64,000 bases of DNA from an uncultured Lentisphaerota bacterium. Its GTDB lineage: Bacteria; Verrucomicrobiota; Kiritimatiellia; CAIQIC01. This document shows positions 8,983-17,656 of the stretch, in pieces (the first letter of the stretch is position 1; each line of letters begins with the position of its first letter). The stretch covers positions 17,801-81,800 of the forward strand of contig CAIWHP010000182.1 of the NCBI GenBank assembly GCA_903912445.1, in the 5' to 3' direction. Under the pieces are notes generated by a model, which saw nothing but the letters and a program-made list of their open reading frames with translations, did not search any database and had not been told where the DNA came from. The translations under genes were made by a program, and so were the position numbers.

Positions 8983-10413
8983 ATGAAGATATCGCTCTTG
9001 GTGAGTAGCGTGATGGGCAGCGTTTTGCTGGCAACCGGCGCGGCTTGGGCCGGGCCAACGATCAAGCCTTTCGACTCCGCTCAGGGCAGGCCCAACATCG
9101 TCTTCATTTTCGCGGACGACCTCGCATCCTATGAACTCGGCTGCTACGGCGGGAAAAATGTGGCCACGCCGAACCTGGACCGGCTGGCGGGGCAGGGGAT
9201 GCGCTTCACGCAGATGTTCGCTTCGGAGGCGATGTGCGTGCCGATCCGCTCCTCGCTCTACACCGGTCTGTTTCCCGTGCGGAACGGCGCGTGCCGGAAT
9301 CACGAGGCGGTCAAGCCGGGGACGAAGAGCGTGCCGCACTATCTCGAACCGCTGGGCTACCGCGTTGGGCTGACCGGCAAGTTTCATGTGCGGCCACCGG
9401 CGACATTTCCATTTACCAGCGTTTCCGGGTTTGAGCCGAACTGCACCGCCCTGACGGCCAGCTACGATGTGGCCGGTATCCGCCAGTTCATGACGCAGAA
9501 CCCGGCGCAGCCGTTCTGCCTGTTCGTCTGCTCGACGTTGCCGCACGCGCCATGGACGGCGGGCGACGCCACGCGCTTCCCACCGGAAAAACTCACACTG
9601 CCGCCGATCTGGCCGGATACGCCGGAGTTGCGCACGGCGTTCTCGAAATACTGTGCCGAGGTCGAGGCGCTCGACCAGCAGGTCGGGCAGGTGCTCAAAA
9701 CGCTGGACGAAACCGGCGCGGCGCAGAACACGCTTGTCTTCTTCGGCGGCGAGCAGGGCGCGCAATTCCCCGGCGAGAAGTGGACGCTGTTTGCGCCGGG
9801 CGTGCGCAGCGCCCTGCTGGTCCGCTGGCCGGGGCACATCAAGGCGGGCGCCGTCTCCGATGCCATCACGCACTATGAGGATGTGCTGCCGACCATGATC
9901 GCAGCCGCCGGCGGGACGCCGCCGGACAATTTGGACGGCCGCAGCTTTCTGCCTGTGTTGACTGGAGCGAAGACGGAGCACCGTGAGTTTGCCTTTGGCG
10001 TCCACAACAACGTGCCCGAGGGGCGGCCCTATCCGATCCGCAGCATCCGCTCGCGCGACTACAAGCTGATCCTGAACCTCGCGCCGGAGCAGCCCTATCA
10101 TGAGAAGCACGTGATGGACATCGACCGCGAGAATTACTGGAAGGCGACCGCCGCCGCGGCCGCGCACGATCCGGCGGTGGCGCGGCCGCTGGAGCGGTTT
10201 CTGAAGCGCCCGCCCGTCGAGCTCTATGCGGTGAGCAAGGATCCGTGGGAGCTGGAGAATCTCGCGGAACGGCCGGAGTTGGCGCCCGTCCGCCGCGACT
10301 TGGAGGCCAAGCTGCGCGCGTGGATGCAGGAGCAAGGCGACACTGGCGCGGCACTCGACGTGGAACAGCCGCAGCCGGCCAAGCAGAAAAAGAAAAAAGG
10401 AAAGTCGCCATGA
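8983..10413 (+). CDS. Secreted S1-family sulfatase 3 (EQ variant)
   Basis: 476 aa. The ATG at 8983 has a ccggag Shine-Dalgarno 9 bp upstream and starts a Sec signal (MKISLLVSSVMGSVLLATGAAWAG). Residues 29-36 (PFDSAQGR) are encoded by a dispersed DNA repeat. Metal residues D45-D46 and a formylglycine motif C85-V-P-I-R (core CxPxR) are present. The usual second metal pair (SDNG/SDHG) is replaced by GGEQGAQFPGEKW, a form seen in a heparan-N-sulfatase-like subgroup whose members then read FPxxKWTLxxxGVR. Activity is therefore plausible, but the metal site is non-standard. The tail KQKKKKGKSP is strongly basic, and its codons supply the aaaggaaag Shine-Dalgarno of the next gene, which overlaps by 4 bp. 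Confidence 0.93.
   Translation: MKISLLVSSVMGSVLLATGAAWAGPTIKPFDSAQGRPNIVFIFADDLASYELGCYGGKNVATPNLDRLAGQGMRFTQMFASEAMCVPIRSSLYTGLFPVRNGACRNHEAVKPGTKSVPHYLEPLGYRVGLTGKFHVRPPATFPFTSVSGFEPNCTALTASYDVAGIRQFMTQNPAQPFCLFVCSTLPHAPWTAGDATRFPPEKLTLPPIWPDTPELRTAFSKYCAEVEALDQQVGQVLKTLDETGAAQNTLVFFGGEQGAQFPGEKWTLFAPGVRSALLVRWPGHIKAGAVSDAITHYEDVLPTMIAAAGGTPPDNLDGRSFLPVLTGAKTEHREFAFGVHNNVPEGRPYPIRSIRSRDYKLILNLAPEQPYHEKHVMDIDRENYWKATAAAAAHDPAVARPLERFLKRPPVELYAVSKDPWELENLAERPELAPVRRDLEAKLRAWMQEQGDTGAALDVEQPQPAKQKKKKGKSP
9067..9090. repeat. TTCGACTCCGCT repeat, copy 1 (in sulfatase 3)
   Basis: 24-bp short form, cctttcgactccgct then cagggcagg, exactly eight codons (PFDSAQGR) between the signal peptide and the first conserved strand PNIVFIFADD. 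Related to copies at 11944, 19988 and 51161. Confidence 0.85.
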
Positions 10414-11855
10414 GGACGCACCTCAAGCTGGGGCTGGCGTTGCTGGCCGCGGGGCTGTTGGTGGGCGCGCGCGCGGAAAACGCCAGGCCCAACATCCTGT
10501 TCATCGCCATTGATGACCTGCGCGACTGGGTCCATTACCTCGGCGTCAACCAGCAGGTCAAGACGCCCAACCTCGATCGGCTCGCGGCGCGTGGTGTCGC
10601 GTTCACGCGCGCCTACTGCGCCTCGCCGCTGTGCAATCCGTCGCGCGCGGCGCTGTTGAGCGGGATGCGGCCCGGCTCCACCGGTATCTATGGCAACAAC
10701 ATTGACTGGCGGAAAGTGGTACCGGCTGATGCGCCGACGCTGCCGCTGCACTTCAAGAACAACGGCTACTATGTGGCGGGCGCCGGCAAGATTTATCACG
10801 ACAGCATGCGCCGCGACTCGGATTGGACCGACTATCTGCCCAAGAAGAGCGGCGGCGACGAAGACGACCCGTTGGACAAGGCGCAGTTGAAGGCTTCCCG
10901 CAGCGGTGTCCACCGGGTCGCGCCGGACGTGAGCAACATCAAGCTCGGCCCCATCGCCGGCGGCGACGAGACCATGGAGGACTTCCACTCGGTGGATTAC
11001 ATCGTCAAAAAGCTCGGAGAAAAGCGCGATCAGCCTTTCTTTCTCGCCTGCGGCCTGCACAAGCCGCACCTCTCGTGGACCGTGCCGCAGAAATACTTCG
11101 ACCTCTATCCGTTGGACTCGATCGTGCTGCCGAAAATTCTGGCGCCCGACCTCGACGATGTCCCGCCCATCGGCGTGCAGTTCGCCAGGCGGCACGAGCA
11201 CGATGGGATTGTGCGGGAGGGCAAGTGGAAAGAATGCGTACAGGCCTACCTGGCGACGATCACCTTCTGCGATGCGATGATCGGCCGGCTGCTCGACGGC
11301 CTCGACAAGAGCGGGCATACCAACGACACGCTCATCTGCTGCTGGAGCGACCACGGCTGGCATCTCGGCGAGAAGCTGCACTGGCACAAGTCCACGCTCT
11401 GGGAGGAAGGCACGCGTGCGCCGCACATCTGGGTCGTGCCCGGCCTGACCAAGGCCGGCGGTGCGTGCAACCGGCCCGTGGACCACATGAACATCTACCC
11501 GACGCTCTGCGAACTCGCCGGGCTGCCGGCGCCGAAACATCTGCAGGGCGTCAGCATGCAGCCGTTGCTGGCCGATCCGGCCGCGGCATGGGACCGGCCG
11601 GCGGTGACGACGTTCCAACTCAACAACCACACCGTGCGCACGGAGCGCTGGCGCTATATCCACTATGCCGATGGCGGCGAGGAACTCTACGATCACACCA
11701 AGGACCCGCTCGAGTGGACCAACCTCGCCAAGGACGAGCAGTTCGCTGCCGTGAAGGCGGAACTCGCCAAATGGCTGCCGAAGGAAAATGTGCCGCTACT
11801 TGGTGTGGAGGCCAAAGCGAAGAAGGAAAAGAAGAACAAACCCAAGAAACGTTGA
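10410..11855 (+). CDS. Secreted iduronate-2-sulfatase-like sulfatase 4
   Basis: 481 aa, start overlapping the previous stop (ATGA). Signal MRTHLKLGLALLAAGLLVGARA. Metal residues D35-D36, formylglycine motif C75-N-P-S-R, an AGKIYHD segment, SDHGWHLGEKLHWHKSTLWEEG and a YDHTKDPLEWTNLA C-terminal strand are hallmarks of the iduronate-2-sulfatase/choline-sulfatase-like branch. It shares these with sulfatase 8 (18382-19872). The tail EAKAKKEKKNKPKKR is the most basic in the locus. Exolytic 2-O-desulfation of a uronic acid or fucose residue is possible by family analogy only. It is followed after 19 bp by the TTG-started sulfatase 5. Confidence 0.95.
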   Translation: MRTHLKLGLALLAAGLLVGARAENARPNILFIAIDDLRDWVHYLGVNQQVKTPNLDRLAARGVAFTRAYCASPLCNPSRAALLSGMRPGSTGIYGNNIDWRKVVPADAPTLPLHFKNNGYYVAGAGKIYHDSMRRDSDWTDYLPKKSGGDEDDPLDKAQLKASRSGVHRVAPDVSNIKLGPIAGGDETMEDFHSVDYIVKKLGEKRDQPFFLACGLHKPHLSWTVPQKYFDLYPLDSIVLPKILAPDLDDVPPIGVQFARRHEHDGIVREGKWKECVQAYLATITFCDAMIGRLLDGLDKSGHTNDTLICCWSDHGWHLGEKLHWHKSTLWEEGTRAPHIWVVPGLTKAGGACNRPVDHMNIYPTLCELAGLPAPKHLQGVSMQPLLADPAAAWDRPAVTTFQLNNHTVRTERWRYIHYADGGEELYDHTKDPLEWTNLAKDEQFAAVKAELAKWLPKENVPLLGVEAKAKKEKKNKPKKR

Positions 11856-11860
11856 CGTCC

Positions 11861-11866
11861 AAGGAG
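11861..11866 (+). promoter_or_regulatory. Shine-Dalgarno that fixes a TTG start
   Basis: AAGGAG, 8 nt before TTG 11875, within the 19-bp gap between sulfatases 4 and 5. It decides the start of sulfatase 5: no ATG in that frame gives a signal peptide, while the TTG does. Confidence 0.8.
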
Positions 11867-11874
11867 ACAACCTC

Positions 11875-13500
11875 TTGAAGAAAACGGCTCTGACATTTCT
11901 GCTTATCAGCCTGCTGGGCGCAGCCGGCGCGGAAACCAGCAGGCCTTTCGACTCCGCTGGTTCGACCCCTCGACTTGGCTCGGGGCAGGCTCCGCTCACC
12001 ACAGGTCAAGGCAGGCCGAATATCGTCTTCATCCTCGCCGACGACCTTGGCTACGGCGATGTCGGTTGCTATGGCGCGGTGAAGGTGAAGACGCCGCATA
12101 TCGACCGGCTGGCGCGTGAAGGACGCCGCTTCACGGATGCGCATGCGGCCTCCGCTGTCTGCACGCCATCGCGCTATGCTCTGCTCACGGGGCAGTATCC
12201 GTTCCGCAAGAATTTGTGGGGACCGATCATGAACCAGAGTCCGCTCGTGATCGAAACCTCGCGCACGACCATCGCCGGCCTGCTGCACCGCCAGGGTTAT
12301 GCGACGGCGTGTTTCGGTAAATGGCACCTGGGCTTCGGCTCCACACCCAAACCGGACTGGAACGCAGAACTCAAACCGGGACCGTTGGAGGTCGGCTTCG
12401 ATCATTTCTTCGGCATCCCTGTCGTGAGCAGCCATCCGCCGTTTGTCTGGGTGGAAAACCATCGCGTCGTCGGCCTCGATCCCGCCGACCCTTTGGTGTA
12501 TGGCGGCACGCCGCCCACACAGCCGTTTCCTGAAAAGATGCTGGCACCGGCCGTTTCCGGCGGCAAGGCCGCGCACGCGCTCTACCGGGATGAGCAACTC
12601 GGCACCGTGCTGACGGAGAAAGCGACCGCGTGGTTGCGAGCCCGGGGCGGGGCACCGTTCTTCCTCTACCTCGCCACGCCGCACATCCATCACCCGTTCA
12701 CGCCGGGGCCGAAGTTCAAGGGTACGAGCCAGTGCGGACGCTATGGCGATTTCATTCAGGAACTCGACGGGATGGTCGGCGAAGTCCTGCGCACGCTCGA
12801 CAAACTGCAACTCGCCGACCACACGCTGGTCATTCTCACGAGCGACAATGGCGGCATGTTGAACCAGGGCGGGCAGGATGCTTGGGCTGCCGGACACCGC
12901 CTCAATGGCCCGCTGCTCGGTTTCAAGTTCGACGCATGGGAAGGCGGTCATCGCGTTCCGTTCCTCGCGCGCTGGCCGGGGAAGATCGAGGCCAACTCCG
13001 TGTCGGACCAGCTTATCTGTCACGTGGACATGCTCGCCACGTTTGCGGCGCTGACGGGCGGCAACCTGGCGGACAACGAGGGCCCGGACAGCATAAATGT
13101 CCTGCCCGCGCTGGTCGGCCGGCCGGACAAACCCGTGCGCGACCATGTCGTGCTGGCCCCGCAGCGACCGCAAAACCTCGCCATCCGGCAGGGCCGATGG
13201 TTGTATATCGGCGCGCAAGGCGGCGGCGGCTTTGGCGGGACAAAACCGGGCAACCATGCGCTCGGCGGGCCGGCGGCGCTGAAGTTCACCGGCGAGGTGA
13301 ACAGCGACATCGAGGATGGCCGCATCAAACCCGACGCGCCTGCCGCCCAGCTTTATGATCTGGCGAGCGATCCCTCGCAAACCCGCAATGTGATCCGCGA
13401 GCATCCCGATGTTGCCGAACAATTGCGTCAACGACTGGACGCCTGTGGCGTCAAAAACCAGTCGCCCGAACCGAAGAAACGCACCAAAAAAGGCCGCTAA
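11875..13500 (+). CDS. Secreted S1-family sulfatase 5 (TTG start)
   Basis: 541 aa if started at TTG 11875, which has a perfect Shine-Dalgarno and gives a signal peptide (MKKTALTFLLISLLGAAGAE); an upstream in-frame ATG at 11788 lies inside the preceding gene. Residues 24-47 (PFDSAGSTPRL...TTGQGR) come from a 72-bp dispersed repeat inserted before PNIVFILADD. Formylglycine motif C96-T-P-S-R, GKWHLGFGS, TSDNGG and GGHRVPFLARWPG are present. It is a tandem paralogue of sulfatase 6: both share PGPLE(V/I)GFD and VWVENHRVVGLDP, typical of GALNS/arylsulfatase-A-like enzymes acting on galactose or GalNAc sulfates. The tail is PKKRTKKGR. The stop and next start share one base (TAATG). Confidence 0.94.
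   Translation: MKKTALTFLLISLLGAAGAETSRPFDSAGSTPRLGSGQAPLTTGQGRPNIVFILADDLGYGDVGCYGAVKVKTPHIDRLAREGRRFTDAHAASAVCTPSRYALLTGQYPFRKNLWGPIMNQSPLVIETSRTTIAGLLHRQGYATACFGKWHLGFGSTPKPDWNAELKPGPLEVGFDHFFGIPVVSSHPPFVWVENHRVVGLDPADPLVYGGTPPTQPFPEKMLAPAVSGGKAAHALYRDEQLGTVLTEKATAWLRARGGAPFFLYLATPHIHHPFTPGPKFKGTSQCGRYGDFIQELDGMVGEVLRTLDKLQLADHTLVILTSDNGGMLNQGGQDAWAAGHRLNGPLLGFKFDAWEGGHRVPFLARWPGKIEANSVSDQLICHVDMLATFAALTGGNLADNEGPDSINVLPALVGRPDKPVRDHVVLAPQRPQNLAIRQGRWLYIGAQGGGGFGGTKPGNHALGGPAALKFTGEVNSDIEDGRIKPDAPAAQLYDLASDPSQTRNVIREHPDVAEQLRQRLDACGVKNQSPEPKKRTKKGR
11944..12015. repeat. TTCGACTCCGCT repeat, copy 2 (in sulfatase 5)
   Basis: 72-bp long form (24 codons) beginning cctttcgactccgctggttc and ending caggtcaaggcagg. 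Sits at the signal/mature junction, like copies 1 and 3. Confidence 0.88.
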
Positions 13501-14957
13501 TGAAACACCTGCTATCTGTCCTTGCCCTGCTGCTAACGCCGTTGGCCGCGCTCGCAGAAACCGCCAAACCCAACATCGTCTTCATCCTCGCCGACGACAT
13601 CGGCTACGGCGATCTTGGCTGCTACGGCGCGACGAAGATCAAGACGCCGGTGCTCGACCGGTTCGCGAAGGAAGGCCGGCGGTTCACCGACGCACACTCG
13701 CCCGCCGCGGTTTGCACGCCGACGCGCTACGCGTTCATGACCGGCGAGTACGCGTTTCGCAAGCAGGGCACCGGCATCCTGCCGGGCATCGCGGGCCTGA
13801 TCGTCGCGCCTGGTCGCATGACCGTTCCCGGCATGCTCAAGCTCGCCGGCTATACGACGGGCGTCGTCGGCAAGTGGCACCTCGGGCTCGGCACGACGCC
13901 GACCGACTACAACACAGAGATCAAGCCCGGCCCGCTGGAGATCGGCTTCGACTACGCGTGGCTGCTACCCGCCACGGGCGACCGCACGCCCTGCGTCTGG
14001 GTCGAGAACCACCGCGTGGTCGGCCTCGATCCCAAGGATCCCATCAAGCTCGACTACTCCGTCCAGCGCGGCGAACCGCGCTCCTTCGTCAACGGCATCC
14101 CGCGCATCGGCGAGCAGGTGGGCGGCAAGGCGGCGCTGTGGAAAGATGACGAGATCTGCGATGTGCTTGCCGGCAAGGCCGTGACGTTCATCGAGAAGAA
14201 TAAGGACAAGCCTTTCTTCCTCTACCTCGCCACGCACGACATCCATGTGCCGCGCGTGCCCAACGCGCGCTTCAAGGGCCAAAGCCAAGCGGGTGTCCGC
14301 GGTGATTGTGTGCAGTCGTTCGATTGGACGGTTGGTCAGGTGCTCGCCGCGCTCGACCGGCTCAAGCTCACGGATAACACACTGGTTATTGTCACCAGCG
14401 ATAACGGTGGTGTGCTTGACAACAACGGCCCCGACAAGGAGCACGGCATCGGTTCGCCGGAGGCGAACAACGGCCACCTGCACAACGGCATGCTCCGTGG
14501 CGGCAAGGGCAGCCCCTTTGAGGGTGGCACGCGTGTGCCGTTCCTCGCGCGCTGGCCCGGGCATATTCCGCAGGGCGATTCCGCCGCGCTCATCTGCCAT
14601 GTGGACATGCTCGCGAGCTTCGCGGCGCTCACCGGCCAGAAGCTCCCCGACACCGCGGGCCCGGACAGCTTCGATGTGCTGCCCGCGCTGCTCGGCGGCA
14701 CGACCGGCCGCGAAACGCTGGTCGAGCATGGCGGCGTGCTCGCGCTGCGCCAAGGGACCTGGAAGCTGATCCCGCCGGCCGAGGGCGCCAAGGCCAAGAA
14801 AAACAAGAAGCGCGGCACGGGTCCGGATGCGCAGCTCTATAACCTTGCCAACGACCTCGGCGAAACCAAGAATGTCGCCGCCGAGCATCCGGACCGTGTG
14901 CGGGAAATGACCGCTGTGTTGGACCGGATACGCGAGCAGGGAAGGAGCCGTCCATGA
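13500..14957 (+). CDS. Secreted S1-family sulfatase 6
   Basis: 485 aa; ATG overlaps the previous TAA by one base. Signal MKHLLSVLALLLTPLAALAE. Metal residues D32-D33 (LADDIGYGDLGC), formylglycine motif C72-T-P-T-R, GKWHLGLGTTPTDYNTEI, TSDNGG and GGTRVPFLARWPG are present. It is clearly paralogous to sulfatase 5 and has no repeat insert at the junction, so comparing the two shows what the insert added. The basic stretch (GAKAKKNKKRGTG) lies about 60 residues before the C-terminus, in a loop just before QLYNLANDLGETKN. Its 3' end (gaaggagccgtcc) contains the Shine-Dalgarno of the next gene, which overlaps by 4 bp. Confidence 0.95.
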   Translation: MKHLLSVLALLLTPLAALAETAKPNIVFILADDIGYGDLGCYGATKIKTPVLDRFAKEGRRFTDAHSPAAVCTPTRYAFMTGEYAFRKQGTGILPGIAGLIVAPGRMTVPGMLKLAGYTTGVVGKWHLGLGTTPTDYNTEIKPGPLEIGFDYAWLLPATGDRTPCVWVENHRVVGLDPKDPIKLDYSVQRGEPRSFVNGIPRIGEQVGGKAALWKDDEICDVLAGKAVTFIEKNKDKPFFLYLATHDIHVPRVPNARFKGQSQAGVRGDCVQSFDWTVGQVLAALDRLKLTDNTLVIVTSDNGGVLDNNGPDKEHGIGSPEANNGHLHNGMLRGGKGSPFEGGTRVPFLARWPGHIPQGDSAALICHVDMLASFAALTGQKLPDTAGPDSFDVLPALLGGTTGRETLVEHGGVLALRQGTWKLIPPAEGAKAKKNKKRGTGPDAQLYNLANDLGETKNVAAEHPDRVREMTAVLDRIREQGRSRP

Positions 14958-16606
14958 GCGTTGTGAAAAAGGCAGTGGTGGTGTTGGGCGTGTTGGGCTG
15001 TGCGCTGGGCATGGCGACTGCGGCCGAGACGGCCGCAAAGAAACCTAACATCGTCTTCTGTTTTGCCGATGACTGGGGGCGCTACGCCAACTGCTACGCG
15101 GCGCTCGATGCGCGGCCGACGATCAATGCGCTGCTGACGACGCCGAACATTGACCGGGTCGCCCGCGAGGGCGTGCTCTTCCGCAGCGCGTTCGTCACCG
15201 CGCCGAGCTGCACGCCCTGCCGCAGCTCGCTGCTGTCGGGGCAGTATTTCTTCCGCACGGGCCGCGGCGCGATCCTGCAGGGCGCGCTCTGGGATGCCGC
15301 CATCCCGAGCTACCCGCTGCTGCTGCGCGACGCGGGCTATCACCTCGGCAAGAGCTACAAGGTCTGGAGCCCGGGCGCGCCGACCGATGCGCCCTACGGC
15401 GGCCAGCAGCACGCCTATGAGAAGGCCGGGCGCGACTACAATAACTTCTCCGAGAATGTTTCGGCGCTCGTGCGCGGCGGCTCGAGCTTCGCCGACGCGA
15501 AAGAAAAAATGCTCGCCCAGGTGCGCGGAAATTTCGATGCATTCCTCGCGGACCGCAAGCCGGGCCAGCCGTTCTGCTACTGGTTCGGGCCGACCCTGAC
15601 GCACCGCGCCTACGAGAAGGATTCCGGCAAGGCGTTGTGGGGTTTCGACCCCGAAGCGCTCAAGGGCCGGCTGCCGAAGTTCATGCCCGACGTGCCCGAG
15701 GTCCGCGCCGATGTCACCGACTACATGGGCGAAATCCAGGCCTGGGATGCCGGCATCGGCGTCATCATCGAGCGGCTGCGCGCGAGCGGCGAGCTCGATA
15801 ACACCATCCTTGTCATCAGCGGGGATCACGGCATGCCCGGCGTCCCCGGCGGCAAGTGCAACCTCTACGACCACGGCGTCGCCGTCGCGCTGCTCGTGCG
15901 CGGGCCGGGCATCAAGGGCGGGCGCGTCGTGGATGATTTCGTCAACCTGATGGACCTCGCGCCGACGTTCTGCGAAATCGGCGGCGTCAAGCCGCCCGCG
16001 GTGATGACCGGCCGCAGCTTCCTCGACGTGCTGCGCTCCGAACAGGGGGGGCAGGTGGACCCGGCGCGTACGGGTGTCGTCACCGGCCGCGAGCGGCACG
16101 TGGCCGCCGCGCGGGAGGGCAACCTGCCGTACCCGCAGCGCTCGCTGCGCACGCGTGACTTCCTCTACATCCACAACTTTGCGCCCGACCGCTGGCCGAT
16201 GGGCAAGCCGAATTTCACCAGCAAGGCGGACATGCAGCCGGTTGACCACAACACGTTCGCCGCGTTTGCCGATATGGATGCCAGCCCGACGAAGACCTGG
16301 CTGGTGCACCAGTTCGGCGAGGAAGACTGGGAATGGCACTATAACTACGCCTTCGGCAAACGCCCGGGCGAGGAGCTCTATGACTTGCGCAAGGACCCGG
16401 ACGAGGTGCTGAACGTCGCCGCCGATCCCGCCTATGCCCCGCAGAAGCGCGAGCTGGCGGCACGGCTGCAGAAAATCCTCACCGACGCCGGCGACCCGCG
16501 CGTCATCGGCGACGGCCAGACCTTCGAACGCTCGCCCTTCACCGATCCCGAGCCGACCGGGCCTGAAAAAAGAGCCACCAAGGCCGCGCGGAAGCAGAGC
16601 AAGTAA
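14954..16606 (+). CDS. Secreted S1-family sulfatase 7 (CTPCR)
   Basis: 550 aa, overlapping the previous stop (ATGA) with GAAGGAG upstream. Signal MSVVKKAVVVLGVLGCALGMATA. The N-terminal metal pair is D39-D40 (CFADDWGRYANC); the formylglycine motif is C86-T-P-C-R, with a second Cys two residues before the Arg. SGDHGMPGVPGGKCNLYDHG gives the second metal and lysine sites. The long C-terminal part (HNFAPDRWPMGKPN ... WEWHYNYAFGKRPGEELYD) matches a subgroup annotated as N-sulfoglucosamine sulfohydrolase-like. The tail EKRATKAARKQSK is basic. It is followed after 15 bp by the URO-D-like gene. Confidence 0.94.
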   Translation: MSVVKKAVVVLGVLGCALGMATAAETAAKKPNIVFCFADDWGRYANCYAALDARPTINALLTTPNIDRVAREGVLFRSAFVTAPSCTPCRSSLLSGQYFFRTGRGAILQGALWDAAIPSYPLLLRDAGYHLGKSYKVWSPGAPTDAPYGGQQHAYEKAGRDYNNFSENVSALVRGGSSFADAKEKMLAQVRGNFDAFLADRKPGQPFCYWFGPTLTHRAYEKDSGKALWGFDPEALKGRLPKFMPDVPEVRADVTDYMGEIQAWDAGIGVIIERLRASGELDNTILVISGDHGMPGVPGGKCNLYDHGVAVALLVRGPGIKGGRVVDDFVNLMDLAPTFCEIGGVKPPAVMTGRSFLDVLRSEQGGQVDPARTGVVTGRERHVAAAREGNLPYPQRSLRTRDFLYIHNFAPDRWPMGKPNFTSKADMQPVDHNTFAAFADMDASPTKTWLVHQFGEEDWEWHYNYAFGKRPGEELYDLRKDPDEVLNVAADPAYAPQKRELAARLQKILTDAGDPRVIGDGQTFERSPFTDPEPTGPEKRATKAARKQSK

Positions 16607-16621
16607 CCGCCGGCTGCACTC

Positions 16622-17656
16622 ATGGGCATGACGTCACGAGAGCGAGTGCTGGCCGCGTTGCGGCATGAGCAGCCCGACCGCACGCCGCGCGATTTCTGGG
16701 CGGAGCCGCCGGCCTGGCAGCGCCTGTTCGCGCACGTCGGACACACCGACAAAGACAGGTTGCTCGATGCACTCGGCGTGGACGTGCGGCACCTGGAGGC
16801 GCCCGCGCCGGCGGAGCAGGCCCTCGGCGGCGGCCTGTTCCAGAATTTCTGGGGCGAGCGGTACATCTACCAGCATACCCCGTGGGGGCCGATGCGCGAG
16901 GACGCCAAGGGCGCGCTCGCCGGGGCCGAAAGCTTTGCCGCGCTGGAAAAGTTCCCGTGGCCTTCGCCGGACTGCCTGGACCGCTCGCAGCTCAAGGCCC
17001 AGTGCCGGCGCCACGCGGACCGCGCCCTGCTGTACGGTTTTGCCGATATCTGGCAGCGCCCCGCTCTGGTGCGCGGCTGGGAGGGCATGTTCCTCGACAT
17101 GGCCGAGCGGCCGGACTGGGCGCACTTCCTCTCGCGCAAGTTCACCGACTTTTACCGCGAGGATTACACGCGCGCGGCGGAGCTCACGCAGGGGCGCATC
17201 GATCTCTACCTCGTCATCAGCGACCTGGGCAGCCAGGGCGGGCCGCTGATTTCCCTGACGATGTTTCGCGAGTTCATCGCACCCTATTTGAAGGAGCTCT
17301 GCGACTGCATCCACGGGCTGGGCGGGCGGGCGCTCTACCACAGCTGCGGCATGATCCGGCCATTCATCCCCGAACTCATCGCGTGCGGAGTGGATGTGCT
17401 CGATCCGATCCAGCCGACGGGGCCTGAGATGCAGCCGGAGAGCCTCAAGCGCGAGTTCGGCGGACGCCTGAGTTTCCATGGCGGCATCGACATGCAAAAC
17501 CTCCTGCCGAAAGGGACGCCCGCCGAGGTGGCCGCCGAGGCGCGGCGGTACGGCGAGGTGCTCGGCCGGGATGGCGGCTATATTCTCGGCCCCGCGCACC
17601 TCTTCCAGCCCGATGTCCCGCCGGAAAACATCCTGGCCCTGTATGGGAACGACTAA
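16622..17656 (+). CDS. URO-D superfamily protein, methyltransferase-like
   Basis: 344 aa (start 16622; the ATG at 16628 gives MTSRERVLAAL, the usual family N-terminus, and is equally likely). No signal peptide, so cytoplasmic, unlike its exported neighbours. The URO-D/MtaA/CmuA fold is shown by SRERVLAALRHEQPDRTP, ISDLGSQGGPLIS, a H240-S-C242-G zinc-type motif, and the C-terminal GGYILGPAHLFQPDVPPENILALY. True HemE normally lacks the H-x-C zinc pair; proteins with it resemble corrinoid-dependent methyltransferases. A role in demethylating O-methyl sugars released by the locus is an inference. It directly abuts the next gene (TAAATG). Confidence 0.85.
   Translation: MGMTSRERVLAALRHEQPDRTPRDFWAEPPAWQRLFAHVGHTDKDRLLDALGVDVRHLEAPAPAEQALGGGLFQNFWGERYIYQHTPWGPMREDAKGALAGAESFAALEKFPWPSPDCLDRSQLKAQCRRHADRALLYGFADIWQRPALVRGWEGMFLDMAERPDWAHFLSRKFTDFYREDYTRAAELTQGRIDLYLVISDLGSQGGPLISLTMFREFIAPYLKELCDCIHGLGGRALYHSCGMIRPFIPELIACGVDVLDPIQPTGPEMQPESLKREFGGRLSFHGGIDMQNLLPKGTPAEVAAEARRYGEVLGRDGGYILGPAHLFQPDVPPENILALYGND

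Noticed and set aside
16622-17656. HemE (haem synthesis uroporphyrinogen decarboxylase)
   Set aside because: The H-S-C-G motif and the sulfatase context fit the methyltransferase-like branch better; no other haem genes nearby.
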